A stretch of 64,000 bases of DNA from Bicyclus anynana (GCF_947172395.1 NC_069084.1:19035418-19099417), one strand, 5' to 3'; shown: positions 11,414 through 24,282, numbered from the stretch's first letter. Numbers and translations: made by a program. Notes: generated by a model from the sequence alone, not told the origin.

Positions 11414-14400
11414 ATGGTGTCGCGAAGTTTAACCGAGGTGTTCGTGTTGATGCGCAACAATGCCATTCACAGCCGACAAACGTTCTCTGAACAGGTACAT
11501 CTACCAGCTTACCAATAGCGGTCGGTCGGATTAAAAGCTCAATATTTCATACTTCCGCCCGAGACTCGATCCCAATACTTCTTGACCTAAAGCCACACTG
11601 GCTAACCACTGGAAAAACGCGACAGTTAATTAATAATCTGAAATTTACGAGTCGGCCACTTGTCAGAAGCGTTTGCTTGCAGCAGTTTAATTAACATTGT
11701 GATTGATCAATCGTATATGTGATGTTCACTGTGGCTCAACGAGTCGGCCGCAAGCAACAAAAATATGTTGCTTTCAATATGCTGGTATTTGCTAGCTTTT
11801 AGTTTAGTACATTTGAACTGTATCTTCTTCAATAATGATTTCATGGTTTATTGCCATGGTTTGGTGATGAGTCCAGCCTATTTACCATTGTGCTATTGAG
11901 ACCTTAGTGGATATTATGGAGCATGAGTACCTGTAGCTGTAACCACCACACACCGTGACAAATCCCTTGTGCCATTTAAAAAAGAGAAAGAAAGAAAACA
12001 AATTAATTGAAATTTAAGTGTCACAGACAATCTTACACAGAATAACTGTCTGTAATCTTAAAGTCCAATGTCAAAAGCTTAGCTAGGGTTGACACCTTGA
12101 AGTCCTCATATCTTACTCAGGATTCTGACTAGGAAGCTCGTATTGCTCGTCGTTTTTATAGGCATGTATTACTTCTCCATAACTCCTGGTTGATGGCTTT
12201 ATAGGTTCTTTACCAGACACCTTGTATATTAGATTAGAATAAATTTATATGGTGGTTTTGTGTGCAGGGCTCAGAGTGTGAGCGGGTGCGTCTGATGGGG
12301 TCGGGCAGCCTGGAGGTGGAGGGCGCGGGGCTGCGCGACGGTCACGCGCCTCCGCCATGGAGCGACTCTCTGGAGGAGGCGCATTATATCATCACCAGGT
12401 ATTTAACCCACTGCCCACTGACCAGCTATTTAAGCCTTTATCACCAGCTTCTTAGCCCTTGCTATCTCACCTGTTGCTAAGTGATAATGCAATTTAAGAC
12501 AGAAGCGAACTAACTTTTTAGAAGTAGGATTAAAATCCACACCCCTTTCGGTTTCTACATGACATCTAAATAAATCTAAATCTCTTGGTGGTACATCTTT
12601 GTCGGAGGGGTGGTAACTAATCACGGGCGAAGACCAGACCAGGACAAATTAAGAGAACCACAATCGGCACAGCCGTGGATTGAACCCAGGACCCTCCATC
12701 TTATAAATTCATCACTTACACCATTGCACCACACATGTTGCTGAAAAAAATTATTTTTTTCTTTATCATACTATGGACCCCTCAGACACTTCAGTTGGCT
12801 GGAGTGGGGACCAGCACCAAATGGACCGATGTACAACGGCCAACCTATAATAGCCAATTGCAGAAAAACCCAGTAACAAAGAAGAAGTGAGGGCAATGTT
12901 TTGTGCTCTATAACATCTCATTATCCTCATGAGGTGATCATCATGGTTGGGGGACATAATTCTCTCCTGTTGTGGACAGGCTAAGGACCAAGCTGTCGGA
13001 GCTGCAGGCGCGCCACGAGCAGCAGATCCGGCGGCCGGCGCTGGACGACAGCGGCGAGCAGCAGCACATCGAGCGGCTGGCGGCGGACGTGGGCCGACAC
13101 TTCGCGCAGGCGCACGCGCGCCTCACCGCTATCAAGGCGCAAGTCCGGCACGGTGAGTGGACTACCCAAAGAATAATACGCTGTCACCAGCCGTCTATCA
13201 CCAGGGGGCCCCATATAACAAACCGTTTTGCCATTTTTATAGATACCATGAAATCCTTTGTGCGCCTGTCCGACTCGCACTTGGCCTTTTTTGGCTTCGG
13301 TTTTCTTACAACAGTAAGAACGGATTATAATTAAATATAGTAAGTAGGTACTTATGATTCAATCAATCTCAGCAGGTTTAAACTACAGAGTTTAAACCTG
13401 CTGCAACCGTCGTCGTCGTCCAATAAGAAGGTGGGAGGACGACATCCGCCTAACCCTGGGGCCACGCTGGACCAGAGTTGTGGCTGACAGGGTGCAGTGG
13501 AAGCAGCTGGAGGAGGCCTGTGTCAGAAGACACTTTGAACAGCGGGACATAATATAATCAATCAAATCAAACACAACACTCATGTAACCAAAAGCTGTTC
13601 AAAATTCCTTCACGAGAGTGTTCCACCAAGACACGCGTTTCCAGACAAAGATGTACATTTTTCTGAATGCATGCCTCTCAAACTTACCTGTTGTATCTTG
13701 ACTTAGGAAAGAAAAGAAAAAAAATCAAATTTTATAATGTTATCGCCACGTTGGCCGCTTTTAAATTCACATGTTTTTAACCGACTTCAAAAAGGAGGAG
13801 GTTCTCAATTCGGTCAGTATTTTTTTTTTTTTTATGTATGTACACCGATTACTCAAAGACGCCTGGACCGATTTAAAAAATTCTTTTTTTGTTTGAAACG
13901 GTATAGTCCCCATTTGGTTCCATTGCCATCATGTCAAGATCTGATGATGGAATCCTGGAGAAATTGAGACGAACTTTCGAAAATTATATGGGTGTCTAGT
14001 GTGTTCGTAAACTTTTCCATTTAGTATTTTTAAGCACTACAATTTCATGAAGGTTTAAAATCGATCTGATGATGGAGCCATAAAACAGACGAGGGAACTC
14101 CTCGACGATTTACGCAGTTACCTTGTGTTTGGGCTTGATTAATTTGTATTAATGAGAACTTTCCACATAGATAGGTTGTGACTGTCATTTAGGGGTTTGG
14201 TGATGAAGACCAAGGACAATTAAGGGAACTCCTTAACAGTTTACAGTAACTACCTTGTGTGTTTGGCCTTGATTAATTCGTATTGCTGAGACCTTTCTAC
14301 CTAGATGAGTTTTGTCTGTTATTAGGGGTCTGATGATGAAGACCAAGGTCAATTAAGGGAACCCCTTAACGGTTTACAGTAGCTACCGTGTGCTTAGGCC

Positions 14401-17400
14401 TGATTAATTTGTATTGCTGCGAATTTTGTACCAAGATGGGTTGTCAATGTCATTAGGGGTCTGATGTATTGGTTTGAGATGAAATTTTACACTAAAAATG
14501 GAAAAATAATAAAAATTTTAATAAAAAAATACAACCGACTTCAAAACCTAAAACCGTACCCACTAAACTAAAAAGCGAAAAATAACATCATAATATGTTC
14601 TACCTGCTGATCAGTATGAAGGCGGTGCTTAGCCGGTGTTGTCTTAATTTAAGCCATTTCTGACAGGACCACATGAAACAACACTGTCTGCAAAATCTAA
14701 ATCTATAAGATATTCTCACATGGCTTGAATTAATACATCATCGGCTTAGTACCGCCTTCATACTGATCAGCAGGTAGAACATATTATGATGTTATTTTTC
14801 GCTTTTTAGTTTAGTGGGTACGTTTTTAGGTTTTGAAGTCGGTTGTATTTTTTTATTATTAATAAATAGTGTAGGAAATAGTAGTCTGTGACGGATATGA
14901 CGTCGCTCGCTCTCGTGTTGGTTTCAGTGTGCTCGTGGCGTTCGAGCAGTCCACATATCTTGTTGTGTAATTCTTTATGGGTTACTTGGGATAGGCGGGG
15001 AGAGTGACTTTAGTGGAAGGGGAGTGTTAGTCGACTATCAAAGGATCCTTAAACCCTACATACATCGTTCACAAGTGACTCCACTCAAGGTCATTCTCTG
15101 CCATTCTAGGGTCTTATTTTGGTTACAGTTTGATTTGTTAATTAAGTTGTCCTGACAAGTGTTGTGAATCATAACCTTTGTTCGACAGTTTTCTTATATT
15201 TGCAATCAGTTTTGAGTCCTATAATAAAAAGTAGGGTCAAGTTGAAAGTTACTTAAACAACACTGTCTATATCTAATCTTGTAAACAACTATATCAGCGC
15301 ATTTAATCTAAATTCTTTTATCACAGATAGTAAACATTGATTTGATTTCATATTCATGGATACATTAAACGATTACATTGTTGGTTAATTCAATAAGCGA
15401 CGTGCCGTCTGAGTTAATAGCACACTAACTTGGAGGGGTGCGGTTTGTACAAACTACGAGTAATCTAGTCTATACCGTCGTAAATTTTTGGGAATTGGTT
15501 TTACCGCACAGCACATGCATTAGCTACGACCGGAACCTGCAGACTAGACCTGAGAATTAAACCCTGGACCGACCTATAAAACTACACTTTTGCAGCTGTT
15601 CTAGAAAGAAAATCTTGACATATCTAGAATAAAACAAAGTCGCTTCTTGCGTTTGTATGATTTGATATTTTAAACTACGCAACTTATTTTAATGCCGTTT
15701 TCAAAAGTATATTGTTGTAAACGCGGAAAAAGTCGCGAGTGTTTCGGTATGAAATAAATAATAAATAAATATTTATCTTTATTCTAGTATCGTTTTACAA
15801 TTTTAACTTACAATCTAACATTAATATAATAAAAATTTTAATAAAAAAAAATACAATCGACTTCAAAACCTAAAAACGTACCACCCACTAAACTTAAAAG
15901 CGAAAAATAACATCATAATATGTACTACCTGCTGATCAGTATGAAGGCGGTGCTAAGCCGGTGATGTTGTCTCCTTTCTAACGAAACGAAGCCGTTCGAA
16001 ATTCAAAAATTTCAATAAAGATTATTATGTGCCTCATAGAAATTTCATTCACTCGTCCAAATAGGTTCTGTGAAACGCACAACGTGAGCGCGAGTTTATT
16101 CGATCTAGCGCCATCTATCGAGCGCCTCGGTCGCCCGTGACTTCGTCCACGTACAACTTTTTGTCGCGATTCACGATAATAGTACGTATTATGAACGTCA
16201 TACTGTCACAGTACCTATGCTATCTGACAAACACTTTAGTCATATTTTGGAGTATTCTGACTTAGCCTCAGACCAATGAACCTATGGACCTGTATTGCTT
16301 CTAAATTCACCATAAAATTGTCTGTCGTTTTTTGAGGACAACGACTCACACATCGAAAATAGTTAACTCCAATAAATATATTTTGTACCCTATTTTATTC
16401 GCAATACATACACGTGGATTTTTTACACAGACTAACAAACACATCGCTTAGACTCATTACACAATATTAAGTTACTTGATCGATGTTTCGTTGTTCCGAC
16501 TGAAGAACCGACGCTTTTTAGATATTGTTTGTTTTTTGTTACAAATATTTAGATATTGTTTTGGTTACAAATATGATATAATTAAACGTTATTTAATCTT
16601 TTCGTAAACTTGTTGATCGTTTTATATGCCATTTGACTACACAAACCGACATTTTTAGAAAGCTCTTTACACGACGAAAACGATTACAACAATGAAACAT
16701 CGATTCTGTAGAAACTGCCTTTCTAAACGCATAGATCTAATTACTAACTACATACATATAATTCGTCTGAGGTTTTAGTTGAACGTAGGGCTCATCTTAT
16801 CAGTTGCACTTTTTGGCGTAGGCTAAAACCTCAGACGAATTATATGTATGTAGTAGTATGTAGTAGTAGTAGTATGTATGTAGTAGTAGTAATTAGATCT
16901 ATGCGTTTATAAAGGAAACTTTCGAAAATTATTATTAAATTTTTGAAAGTTTCCTTCAATTTCTCCAGGATTCCATCATCAGATCTTGACACGATGGCAA
17001 TGGGACCAAATGGGGACTATACCGTTTCAAACAAAAAAATATTTTTTGAAATCGGGAATTGAGAACCTCCTCCTTTTTGAAGTCGGTTAAAAAAAGAAAT
17101 AATTACACTAGATACAAGTGGCCTGTACGGCGTAGGCCTCCCGCAAATCTTTCCATATTTTCCTGTTTCGGGCTGTACGCATCCAGGCCGTGCCACTCGT
17201 TTGTGAGAAGACCAACTCCTTTTCTGACGACCTCTTTTTCTTTTTTCGCCCCTTGGTACCTATTCCATCACCCTTTTGGTCCATCTATCGTTCTGCAATC
17301 TACAAATATGCCCAGCCCATTTCCACTTTAAGGATCGGATCCTTTTTATTATATCCGTCAGTTGTGCTCTTTTCCTTATGGTTTGGTTTCTTACTCGGTC

Positions 17401-20400
17401 CTTTATTTTTCGCCCAGTATGCTTCTTTCCATTTTCCTCTGGCAGATAGAAAGTTTATTCTCCTCTTCTTTTCTTAGTGACCATGTTTGGCATCCGTACG
17501 TTAGGCATGGTAATATTGCAACTTCGAACAGTTTCCTTTTTATACTCATGTCTATGTCTTTATTTTTCATTATCTCTTTGAAGCTCCAATATCTTTTCCA
17601 AGCAATAGCAATTCTTCGCTGTATTTCTTTTGCTGTGCAATTTTTGAAAGAGACTAATTGACCCAGATATACATAATTTACATATTTGATGATTTCCCCC
17701 TGAACCTTGATTTCTCTCTCTACTGCTTTTGTAATTATTTTGGTTTTGGAGGTGTTTAAGGACAGGCCCGCTTTAGGTAAAGATTTTAGGGGAGAGGGGG
17801 TCCCCTTGCCTTAAGCCTCTACTTATTTCAAAACTATCACCTTTCTTTTCTAATTTTACTCTTGCTTGACACTTGGAGTATATACTTTTGATTAAATAAA
17901 GAAGACCTTAATATATTGTGGTGTATGGAATCGAACGCTTTTGTGTAATTTATGAAACACATGTAGAGCTCCATGCCATATTCGTTCGTCTTCTCTATTA
18001 ATTGTGTCACTACTTGAATGTGAGCTATTGTAGAGAAGTGTTTTCTAAACGCAGCCTGCTCACGTGGTTGGCATTCGTCAAGTGTTTTCAATATTCGGTT
18101 CAATAACACTTTAGCAAAGATCTTGTATATATTTGACATTAGACTAATGGGTCGATAATTACTCAACTCTGCTCGGTCACCTTCCTTATGAAGGAGTATA
18201 ATACCATAATATAATTCGGACCATTGTTCCGGTGTCATTTCTGTGTCAAGTATTCGATTGAAAAGGATATGTAGTGGTCTAAGAAGTATATCTAAAAATA
18301 ATTTTAGTATTTCGAATGAAAGAATTGAAAATGAAAATTTCGAGAAATGTTGTCCTTTCCAGCAGGGCTAGCACGGGCAAGGGAGAAATTTATCCACGGG
18401 GAGAGGATAAAACGTTTATCCCCCACACTCGTTTTATCCACTCACCGCGCATGGGCACGCCGGTGGATATAATATCCCCGGTGGATAAACGGAGGGAAAG
18501 ACTTGTCAACCCATTTGTATATATCTTATAAATTGGCATTAGGTATATTAATAGTCCGAAATAAACATAAATTTGATAATATTTGGTTATTTTGTGCATA
18601 TTATTTATCTGTTTTCTGTTGGCATTGTTTTGTTTGGTGATTGTTTTTTGCGGTGGTTTGTAGTAGGTATCTATAGTATCTATCATACTAGCGGACCCGG
18701 TCAAGCTTCGTTGTGACATAAGTGCACTTATTCTCTATCCCTACTCTACCCTTCTTTACCTCTACCCCTACCCTACCCCTGCCCTACCCCTACCCTACCC
18801 CTGCCCTACCCCTGCCCTACCCCTGCCCTACCCCTGCCCTACCCCTGCCCTACCCTACCCCTACCCTACCCCTACCCTACCTCGGGGATTAATTTGTCTT
18901 TCCCTTGTGGCCATGCTATGACGGGTGGATTTATATCCTAAGTCAGTGGATATAATGGGTGGATAAAAATTTTATCCCTTGCCCATGCTAGCCCGGCTGG
19001 AGTTTTACCATTTTTTTGGGTTTCAATAGCATATTTAATTTCCGAATACGTTATTTATGGTAATTTATCATTGTCTTTATCGATAATCACTGGTTGTGTG
19101 TATAAGTTTGTCTGGTTAGCTGTATATAGACTCTTTTGTAGCTTCATTTATTATATCTGGTCTTTTTGACAGTAATTTTTTAGCCTTATCCTTTAGGTTA
19201 GCACTGAACGCTATCGCTAAGTTCTTTGTATGCTTTACGTATGGCTCCTGTTCTTGATATAAAATTCTCAAATATTTGTCGCCTTTGCCTTTTTCTTTTC
19301 TCGTGATATGTTCCTGTTTATCGGTTTACTTACTTTGGTTATCTTGATACGAACATCCTTAGATCTCTTTTGTTTGTATAGTAACTTCCGCTCTAGTAAA
19401 AGATCCTTGGTTTCCTGAGTTGCTTAAATTCTTTTCCCTTTTGCTTATTTAGGTATTTGACTTATTAGCAGTTTCATCTCATCCAATACACCATCATATT
19501 GTTCTTGTATATTCTCCGATGGTGTTAAAGACTACAAGTTTATTTTGCCAGCAATTTTCACAATCAATGGGTAGTTTTTGGAATATATGACTATTTATTG
19601 AGGGTTGGACGAACCTCCTGCTTTTCCTTGCTTTTTGCCAATTTTGCACCTTATCATACGATGATCAGTAGAAAAGTTCAAGTTATTTATTATATCGAAG
19701 TTTTGTATTTGGGAAGATTGATTTGTTAGAATATAATCAATCTCATTTCGGTATTTGCTATCTGGAGATTGCCAAGTCCACTTATTATGTGGTTTTCGTT
19801 TGTATGCACTATTCAATATTTTTAAATTACGTTCTAATGCGAACTCTACTAGTCTTTGTCCTCGAATACTTCTTTTTCCATGTGAATATTTACAAATACT
19901 TTATTTTCACCCTGTTGGATTTTGCCAATTTGCGATTTAAAATTACCTAATATTATCAGATTTTTACAGTTTAATCGATCTAAAGCAGACTCTACCGACG
20001 TATAAAAGCATAGTATTTCCTCTTCTTCACAGCGTTCAGTGGGGGCATACACTTGGACTATTGACCAAATCTGGTTATCAAATGTCTGTATCTCCATACC
20101 TGCGACTCTATCCGATAGAGTTATAAAACTTAAGATGTTATTTTTAAGTGCTTTTTTGATCAAAAAACCGACGCCATTTCTTCCTTTGCTAGCTGAGGTG
20201 CGATAAAGGATATAATCCGAGTATTCTTCTATGGCCTTTTTATCACGTCTTATCTCACTTAAGCCTATTATATCCCAGTTTAAATTTTCAATTGCTAACT
20301 CTAGTTCTGTGATTCTACTTTCTTCAAGCAAGGTACGCACGTTAATTGCCGTGATATAGAGAGAAGGTTGTTCGACATTCGAAGATTTTATGTTTTGAGC

Positions 20401-21375
20401 TCGGTTTAGATATGATTCGGGGGGTGGTGGTCATACTTCTCCACGATGACCGGTCGTATTGGAGAAGGTGTTTGGTTTTGTTTTATATTGCTAATTATTT
20501 TATATGGGGGGGCCTCTGGGTGTCATGCTTCAGTATTTTATTTAACATATGTATGCATGGTATTCTTCTGTACTCGGTGTTTCTTAGCGGTATGATTGTT
20601 TTTCCAGCTACTTTGAGCGGTAGTACTATCGTTTTAGTTTGAAATATATAAACAATCAGCAAATCATATAAATTAAGGAAATGAGTAAATGATAGTGTGA
20701 AAATAATGCTGTAGCTAGCTCGCTAATTAATGGGTTTCCAAAATTTCAGGTAACAAATCAGAACAGAAACTGGCCACAAACGTAGTTCTAGCATTAGTCA
20801 CAATCCTCCAGGATCTGAGTGTCACTTTCCGGACGGCGCAATCCAACTACCTCAAATCCCTCACCTCCAGAGAGGAGAGATCGAACGCATACTTCGAGTT
20901 GCCCAACTTTGAGGAGCTCAGCCTGCAAGACGAGCTGCCGCCCGGCCTGACGAGTAACCAGACGGATCTACTCTTTTCACTACCGAGCACTTCGACACAC
21001 AACGACTACGATGATGAACATTTGGAGGGTAGTTTTCAAAAGCAACACTCGAACCAGAAGCAGTTGCTCCTCATGCAAGAGGAGAACACGAAAATGGTGG
21101 CGGAGAGAGAGGAGGAGGTGAATAAAATTGTGAAATCTATCGTCGATTTGAACGACATATTCAAAGATTTGGGTCACATGGTGAACGAGCAAGGGACGGT
21201 GCTGGACAGGATAGACTACAACATCGAGCAGACCCAGGTGCAAGTGCACGAGGGGTACAAGCAGCTGCAGAAGGCGGACCGGTACCAGAGACAGAACAGG
21301 AAGATGCACTGCATCATGGTGCTGGCGGTCACTATTGTGTTGATGTTCATACTGTTGATTATTGTGAAGAGCTAA
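11414..21375 (+). CDS. Syx16: Syntaxin-16 (Qa-SNARE of the trans-Golgi network)
   Basis: Exons 11414-11494, 12268-12398, 12980-13152 and 20750-21375 join in frame to 336 residues. Syntaxin-16 drives fusion of endosome-derived vesicles with the trans-Golgi. Seen: the family-typical N-terminus MVSRSLTEVFVLMRNNAIHS, an Habc part with RPALDDSGEQQHIERLAADV, linker ELPPGLTSNQ, a Qa-SNARE motif at about 235-300 with the zero-layer Gln in VNEQGTVLDRIDYNIEQT, and a C-terminal anchor at about 314-334 (HCIMVLAVTIVLMFILLIIV). The start ATG is the first in frame and gives the expected N-terminus. An AATAAA is at 21524-21529. Intron 3 is 7.6 kb and full of transposons. Confidence 0.95.
11495..12979. other. 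Syntaxin-16 introns 1 and 2
   Basis: Intron 1 (11495-12267) shows only weak repeat-like text near 11870-11960. Intron 2 (12399-12979) contains a SINE in reverse orientation. Confidence 0.5.
12425..12740 (-). mobile_element. tRNA-derived SINE (second family), reverse orientation
   Basis: The body carries 'aaaatccacacccctttcgg' and 'ggtggtaactaatcacgggc'. The tRNA-like head is at the right end ('ggattgaacccaggacc', then 'accattgcaccacacatg', the reverse complement of B and A boxes). The same family is at 34780 and 42176. Confidence 0.75.
13405..13560 (+). mobile_element. 5'-truncated RTE-type LINE, 3' end only
   Basis: The frame encodes RRWEDDIRLTLGPRWTRVVA followed by QWKQLEEACVRRHFEQR and a stop. 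This is the very C-terminus seen in insect non-LTR elements, and it is followed by an AATCAA-type tail. There is no upstream RT sequence. Confidence 0.75.
13772..13985 (+). repeat. 'aaccgacttcaaaa' repeat, left copy of an inverted pair
   Basis: It runs from 'ttaaccgacttcaaaaagga' through 'gaaacggtatagtccccatt' to 'ctggagaaattgag'. An inverted copy with the same order of blocks lies at 16916-17095, about 3 kb away. Confidence 0.85.
14522..14860. mobile_element. Foldback element with arms of about 115 bp
   Basis: The left arm begins 'acaaccgacttcaaaaccta' and includes 'gctgatcagtatgaaggcgg'. The right arm is its near-perfect reverse complement, ending 'ttttgaagtcggttgt'. The core also pairs in part ('taatttaagccat' with 'atggcttgaatta'), so most of the 340 bp can fold on itself. 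A single-arm copy lies at 15825-15967. Confidence 0.88.
15825..15967 (+). repeat. Single-arm copy of the foldback element
   Basis: It matches the left arm of the element at 14522 ('atcgacttcaaaacctaaaa', 'aaaaataacatcataatatg', 'gaaggcggtgctaagccggt'). No partner arm follows. Confidence 0.85.
16718..16915. mobile_element. Palindromic MITE of about 200 bp
   Basis: The ends CCTTTCTAAACGCATAGATC and GATCTATGCGTTTATAAAGG are inverted repeats. The similarity continues inward through 'catataattcgtctgaggtt' and its reverse complement, apart from a (gta)n expansion in the right arm. Confidence 0.85.
16916..17095 (-). repeat. 'aaccgacttcaaaa' repeat, right (inverted) copy
   Basis: It reads 'ctccaggattccatcatcag' to 'ggactataccgtttcaaac' and ends 'ttgaagtcggttaaaa', the reverse complement of the block at 13772-13985. 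Its left edge contains a hairpin (gaaactttcgaaaatt paired with aatttttgaaagtttc). Confidence 0.85.
18359..19000. mobile_element. MITE inserted in the RTE LINE
   Basis: The left end CCAGCAGGGCTAGCACGGGC and right end GCCCATGCTAGCCCGGCTGG are inverted repeats, extending imperfectly to about 38 bp (through 'tttatccac' and 'gtggataaaa'). LINE sequence resumes on both sides, so the MITE is younger. It carries a nested CCCTAC element. Confidence 0.88.
18688..18890 (+). repeat. CCCTAC/CCCTGC array element nested in the MITE
   Basis: The head 'actagcggacccggtcaagc' is followed by about 25 hexamers alternating CCCTAC and CCCTGC. The head is the same as at 3439. This is the innermost layer of the nest. 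Confidence 0.85.
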
Positions 21376-22114
21376 ACCGTGCTGACAATTTGTTAATATT
21401 GTGTGATAGGTGAAACAGGCATTATATTGCAGAAATGCTGAACAATGAATAACTATTATTATTGTTAATAACCAGAGTATGTTCAGGAGACAATATTCAA
21501 CTACAAAATTAATTAACCACTGTAATAAAGACATGACAGGTCTAGTTGTTTTTCCGCTATGATATTTTCATTAGATGCTAGTGTTTACAGAACGGCCTAG
21601 GCATCCGATTAGCTGGCTAATTAAACTAAATGACTGAGCCATATTAAAACAATTATAAAAAACTTGTTTTTGAAAGCTTAAATTAAACTTAATATGATTA
21701 TTTTTATAATACAAACTTATAAGCAAGTACGTACTTCATCTTAATTGCTTAACTAAATAAAAATAATGTAACTTCGCCGTTCGTTAAACACTCTTTTATA
21801 ACAACAGTTGTGCATATTATTGTTATCCTAACGCTTTCACTTGTTGCGCGTCCATACTCTGATGCTAGTCTGTTGTTGTGCTAAAAATATTTAATTAATT
21901 GTAATTATTGTAGGTGTTATGAGTAAGATAACATAATGACCAACATTGGTGACTTATTCCATTTAGTTAGATAGATATTTAATAAATTATTATAAATTAA
22001 AAGAAAGTCATAATCACTAGCTTAACTGTTGGTCCACTGCTAGGCTTACTGTTGGTCTCTGAAGGCATGTAGGGCTTAAACCTACCACACTGCAAGTTCA
22101 GAGATGTAAACAAA

Positions 22115-22400
22115 GGTTATTCTGATCACCAGTCATGAGCTGTGATAGCCCAGTGGGTACCTCTGCCTCAGATTCCAGAGGAGGTGGGTTTATATCCAGT
22201 CCAGTTCATGCACCTCCAACTTTTCAGTTGTGTGCACTTTATCTAAATAAAATGAATTTAAATATCATGTGTATCAAACAGTGAAGGAAAAACATCTGCC
22301 AAGCCGCATTGAGCCAGCGTGGTGGACTATTGCCTAACCTCTCTCATTCTGAGAGGAGACTCGAGCTCAGCGTTGAGCCGAATATGGGTTGATATTGATG
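22115..22400 (+). mobile_element. tRNA-derived SINE copy
   Basis: The head is 'gagctgtgatagcccagtgg' with a degenerate B box, then 'aacttttcagttgtgtgca', 'gaaggaaaaacatctgcc' and the tail 'gtggtggactattgcctaac' with 'tctgagaggagactcgagct', ending at 'aatatgggttgatattgatg'. Confidence 0.85.
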
Positions 22401-24282
22401 ATGAATGCATTTGGCAAAATGGAAATTTCTTTCCTACCTGTACCCCAAGACTTATTACTGGTCAACGAGTCTTGGATTGTAGGGTATATTATTGCCTTAA
22501 ATGCATTGTACACTCCAGTTTGTTTCATTGATACAGTGTGGTTGGTTGGTGCTCTGCATCCTTCTGGAGCCTATCCTGTCTCCTATATAATATGTATAGG
22601 TGATATGATTAGACAATATAGGATCTACAGGCATTATGACTGGATATATGAGACAAGCCTAACAGTAACCAAAGAGGCATTTGTAGGTAGAATACTGTAA
22701 AGACAACAAGTGTATGAGTATATGTGGTAATGTGTGTGTGCCAATGTAAAGTGTGTGTTTAAAATAAAACAATATATAAACTGAAATTTATATATTTTGT
22801 ACTAGTAGGTAGTAACCAAACAAAAATAGGGTTGATCTGATGATAAATTGTATAAAACCAACCAACAGAAAATCATTTTCAGGATACATAGACAGATGAG
22901 TTTGCGAAGTCACTCCTGGTGAAAATCTATAAATTGTCCTGTTATCTGTACCTATTTCTGAAGTAATATTTAAAAAATCCATATATTTAAGTCAGTATGG
23001 AGTAAAAAATCTGATTTATTTATTTGTTAAGAAACTTAGCTGATTTTGTTTTGTGTTTAAAAGATTGTTATGTTTGTACACACATTCCAAAAATTAATTT
23101 TAATTACAATACCTATATTATATTGTAAAATTGTTACTAATTCCAGAGCAGGGCATAAATGTGTGAACAAATCAGGTAATTTGTGAATATAGCTAGAACC
23201 ACATTTGCATATCTATTCATGTTTTAATTTTGTATGACCTTTATGTTACAAGCGTGTTCTTCCTTCAAGTTGTAATATGTTGATTTATCAAATAAAACTG
23301 AAAATATAGTAAAATAAGCATACACTATGTTTGTTTTCTTCATGTTTCCTTACCTAAACATCAACAAACAGAAGTACAAAAACAATTTGAAGTAAAAAAT
23401 CTGATTACCTTCAGTTGCAAGGGGAATTAAATATATTTAGATTAAAGTTTTCAATTTCTCAAAATTCAGGCTACTGTTAAAATGCCTATTTCTTTAAACT
23501 TTTGATGAAGGGATACACATGATTTTAGTTGATATATTGCTCTCTAATAGGTAATATTGATAGCTAGTATCAGATAGACTTCTGTGAGGTTACTAAAATA
23601 ATTTAGGTGAATTTTATTAAACATCTTCCCTACCTAATATAACACTAAGGCAGAGCTGGGTCTAAAGAAAACCCTGTTACTTTATACTTAAATGTAGGAT
23701 ATAAATAAAATAATCTTATTAATAAAGTCCATGAGTCTCATCTCATTTAATGTTTTTTTTTTTTGCATTGAAAATGCAAGGGTCTGTTACAGTATGGTCA
23801 TTGCTTTATTTTAATCTTATAGGCCAATGTTTAATTTACAGCAGTGAGGTAAATGATAGTAATAATTAGGATAAAAGCAGATAAATTAAGATTTTGCTTA
23901 GTTTGAGCCAATTTTATAACAACAGTGATATGTAACTAATATTATAAAGAGGAAATATATGATTGTTTGTCTGTATGTTTTGCATAGGCTCTGAACCGAT
24001 TTGAAAAGTTCTTTCACTGTTGGGAAGCTACACTATCCCCATATTCTTACAAAGGAAGGCTCAGGCTCAGGAACGCAAACCACGCTGATGAAACCAAGCA
24101 CCGTCTGTTCTGTTGTTGTAATAGATCTTTACAAACCATTTCTAAATAGCTATATTCTTTCAAATTTCAAGTTCCTATAAGTGTTTAGTTTTATGTGTTA
24201 GTAAAAAACAATATGATTATAAATATGACAATAATGTTAATGTTGTATAATTGTGAAATATTATAATACTATATATATAACA

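Larger units (their letters stand above)
17096..20420 (-). mobile_element. RTE-type LINE, nearly full length, inactive
   Basis: Read on the minus strand, an AP-endonuclease domain begins near 20385 (DIIGLSEIRR, then GVGFLIKKAL, VYAPTER, NEIDYILTN, STDHRMIRCKIGKK). Reverse transcriptase follows at 18238-17775 (LLHKEGDRAELSNYRPISLM, QPREQAAFRKHFSTIAHI, GLRQGDPLSPKIF). The C-terminal part is at 17790-17110 (YVYLGQLVSF, ILPCLTYGCQTWSL, EAYAVQA). It is dead: the endonuclease GDFN motif reads GNFK, the first catalytic Asp of RT motif A is Asn (FINYTKAFDS), and the segment with the FADD box is deleted between KIF and AGLSLNTSKTK near 17775-17790. Frameshifts, stops and an inserted MITE also break it. 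It sits antisense in syntaxin-16 intron 3. Confidence 0.9.

Noticed and set aside
20980..21534. 184-residue His/Leu/Val-rich minus-strand frame
   Set aside because: Antisense shadow of the syntaxin-16 last exon.
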